Source of the DNA: Candidatus Anaerobiospirillum pullicola
Lineage (GTDB): Bacteria > Pseudomonadota > Gammaproteobacteria > Enterobacterales > Succinivibrionaceae
Length of the DNA: 54,768 nucleotides
Assembly (NCBI GenBank): GCA_018884035.1
Contig: JAHLFE010000058.1
Span: forward strand, 1 to 54,768
Reading direction: 5' to 3'
Part shown: in pieces, positions 53,733 through 54,768 of the stretch
How positions within the stretch are numbered: position 1 is the stretch's first letter
How the letters are laid out: each line of letters opens with the position of its first letter
Made by a program: the position numbers and the translations under genes
The notes under the pieces: generated by a model
Told to the model about the DNA's origin: nothing
The model's database searches: none
What the model saw: the letters and a program-made list of their open reading frames with translations, nothing else

Positions 53733-54768
53733 CTACGCCTTGTAGTTCACCATCTGCTGCGCCAGCTGCGCTAAATTCAGCTCTTGCAGCAAGCCCCTAT
53801 CAAGAAGCGGCCGCAGCTGCTCTAGCCTAAACAACTGCGCTAGCAAGGTGCGCGCATCCATCTCCGTGTTAATCTCACACTCCCGCATTCCCGCTAACAG
53901 CAATGCCAGCTGCTGTGGACAGTGACTGCCATTGATGCCAATCGCCCCACCACCCTGCTCTGGCGTCACATAAGACGCCACTAAGGTAAAAGTAGGCGTA
54001 ACCTGTGTTGCCGCCACATTACCCTGCGCCTGCGCTTCTGCTCGCTGCTTATCATCAGCCTCCACTAAGGAATCAAGCGACGCAAAGCCCGAGGCCAGCC
54101 CCGCCTGCCCATTAATGCTATTGGTACCAGCCGCTACTAAGTGCAGTGCCCGAGGTAACACCTGTGCAAGATTAATCCCCTGCAAGAGCAGTGGAGCTCG
54201 CATAATGGCAATCATGCCACGTGCAGGCTGCGCCTGTAAGGTAAAACCGCAGCGTCGTGCCGCTGCGCGCACTTCCTCTTTCTTAAAAGCCGCCAGCAGT
54301 TCCTTTGCCGCCGCAAAGCTAAAAGGAATGCCCAGATCGTAGCTTAGCACCTCATCCTCATGCACCTGCTCTTGATAGTCAGAGGCTAAGCATCCTGTGA
54401 GGATATCTGAGCCCTTGGCTAAAAAGTACCGATGCCGCAGCGCAAACAGCAGCACATTAGGAGCAACCAGCGATAAAAACTGCGCACTCTCCTCCTGCAC
54501 CAGCCCCAGCTTATACTGCTGCCGCTCAAAAGGTGATAATCGAGCTAAGCGCGCCTTCTTCAAGAGCTTAATGTTCTGGGCCAGCAGGTTGGCTTTATCC
54601 ACCACCTGTCGTCCAAATTCCCGCTGTTCCTCAGACTCATCAGCGTCGTCCTCAATATCAGCCGCCGCAGCGTAGGTAGCTTTTGCCCCTTGCTCTGCCC
54701 CTATGCTCTTTTGGGTAAAAGCAACCTCAGGGTTAGGGTTAAGATTAGGATTAGGATTAGGATTAGGA
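53733..54768 (-). CDS. Unrecognised protein, 5' end outside the window
   Basis: The frame is open to the window edge, so the start is missing; at least 344 residues remain. The internal GTG at 54605 is not needed as a start. The visible N-terminal part is Pro-Asn dipeptides, then an acidic linker (AAAADIEDDADESEEQRE). A helical region (NLLAQNIKLLKKARLARLSP) and a domain with GSDILTGCLASDYQE, GIPFSFAAAKELLAAFKKEE and AIGINGSHCPQQLALLLAGM follow, ending NYKA. There is no membrane segment. I know no family with this pattern. A (TAG) microsatellite abuts its stop. Confidence 0.65.
   Translation of the reverse strand, partial: PNPNPNPNLNPNPEVAFTQKSIGAEQGAKATYAAAADIEDDADESEEQREFGRQVVDKANLLAQNIKLLKKARLARLSPFERQQYKLGLVQEESAQFLSLVAPNVLLFALRHRYFLAKGSDILTGCLASDYQEQVHEDEVLSYDLGIPFSFAAAKELLAAFKKEEVRAAARRCGFTLQAQPARGMIAIMRAPLLLQGINLAQVLPRALHLVAAGTNSINGQAGLASGFASLDSLVEADDKQRAEAQAQGNVAATQVTPTFTLVASYVTPEQGGGAIGINGSHCPQQLALLLAGMRECEINTEMDARTLLAQLFRLEQLRPLLDRGLLQELNLAQLAQQMVNYKA
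54731..54768. repeat. Telomere-like hexamer array inside the coding sequence
   Basis: GGGTTA units followed by AGATTA and GGATTA units, six in all, continuing to the window edge. On the coding (minus) strand they read CCTAAT/CCTAAC in frame, giving Pro-Asn repeats. Confidence 0.85.

Noticed and set aside
54731-54768. Telomere or linear chromosome end
   Set aside because: The GGGTTA/GGATTA array is short, imperfect and in frame inside a coding sequence, so a coding microsatellite is the simpler reading.

Overview
The window reads as chromosomal DNA of a Gram-negative gammaproteobacterium. Three blocks keep the Escherichia coli gene order: rimP-nusA-infB-rbfA, yceD-rpmF-plsX-fabH-fabD-fabG-acpP-fabF, and miaA-hflX-hflK-hflC. 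Most other recognisable proteins (AsnS, UxaC, RluB, HflX, SugE-like SMR) are also gammaproteobacterial in character. A TRAP carboxylate transporter beside uronate isomerase, plus a LysR/YeiH pair, suggests a host-associated anaerobe such as a member of the Succinivibrionaceae. That placement is inference; no rRNA or other phylogenetic marker was tested. Coding density is low: many spacers are 500-1500 bp. Conserved proteins often carry Ala/Ser/Thr/Asp-rich insertions or tails.

Layout: 456-1742 purine permease (-). 2668-8180 translation block rimP-nusA-infB, then a terminator and rbfA (-). 9731-11371 chemoreceptor (+). 11936-14595 LysR regulator and YeiH-type exporter (+), with an operator-like palindrome between them. 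15308-16637 lipoprotein overlapping a two-TM membrane protein (+). 17154-18554 asnS (+). 19212-20075 FCD-type GntR regulator (+). 20724-21333 an acetyltransferase broken by a frameshift (-). 21937-31204 the fatty-acid and phospholipid cluster (-), interrupted by terminators and long spacers. 31522-32310 an unknown secreted protein (+). 32676-32999 an SMR transporter (+). 34543-39947 TRAP dctPQM and uxaC (+). 40111-40572 a 191-bp tandem repeat. 40762-42639 TerC/CBS/CorC-type membrane protein (-). 42929-44458 RluB-type pseudouridine synthase (-). 45258-49775 hflC, hflK and hflX (-). 50600-51655 miaA (-), with no hfq in the gap before hflX. 51849-53057 a second FCD GntR regulator with a large internal insertion (-). 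53733-54768 an unrecognised protein running off the window end (-).

The most unusual content is non-coding. One family of about 150-bp inverted-repeat elements has two copies at 2186-2641, one at 44663-44871 and a diverged copy nested in a longer palindrome at 11529-11720. A second element, at 33288-33521, is MITE-like and flanked by ATTAT direct repeats; it has a relative at about 44970-45063. A 191-bp direct repeat (2.4 copies) carries a short hydrophobic reading frame in each of its two complete copies. There are also an iteron-like 17-bp array, several microsatellites, and a telomere-like hexamer translated as Pro-Asn repeats.

Functionally, TRAP plus UxaC suggests hexuronate uptake and entry into catabolism. 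The fab cluster supplies acyl chains for phospholipid synthesis. HflKC and HflX belong to membrane and ribosome quality control, and rimP/nusA/infB/rbfA to transcription-translation and 30S maturation. All functional statements come from reading motifs and family knowledge; no database search was run.
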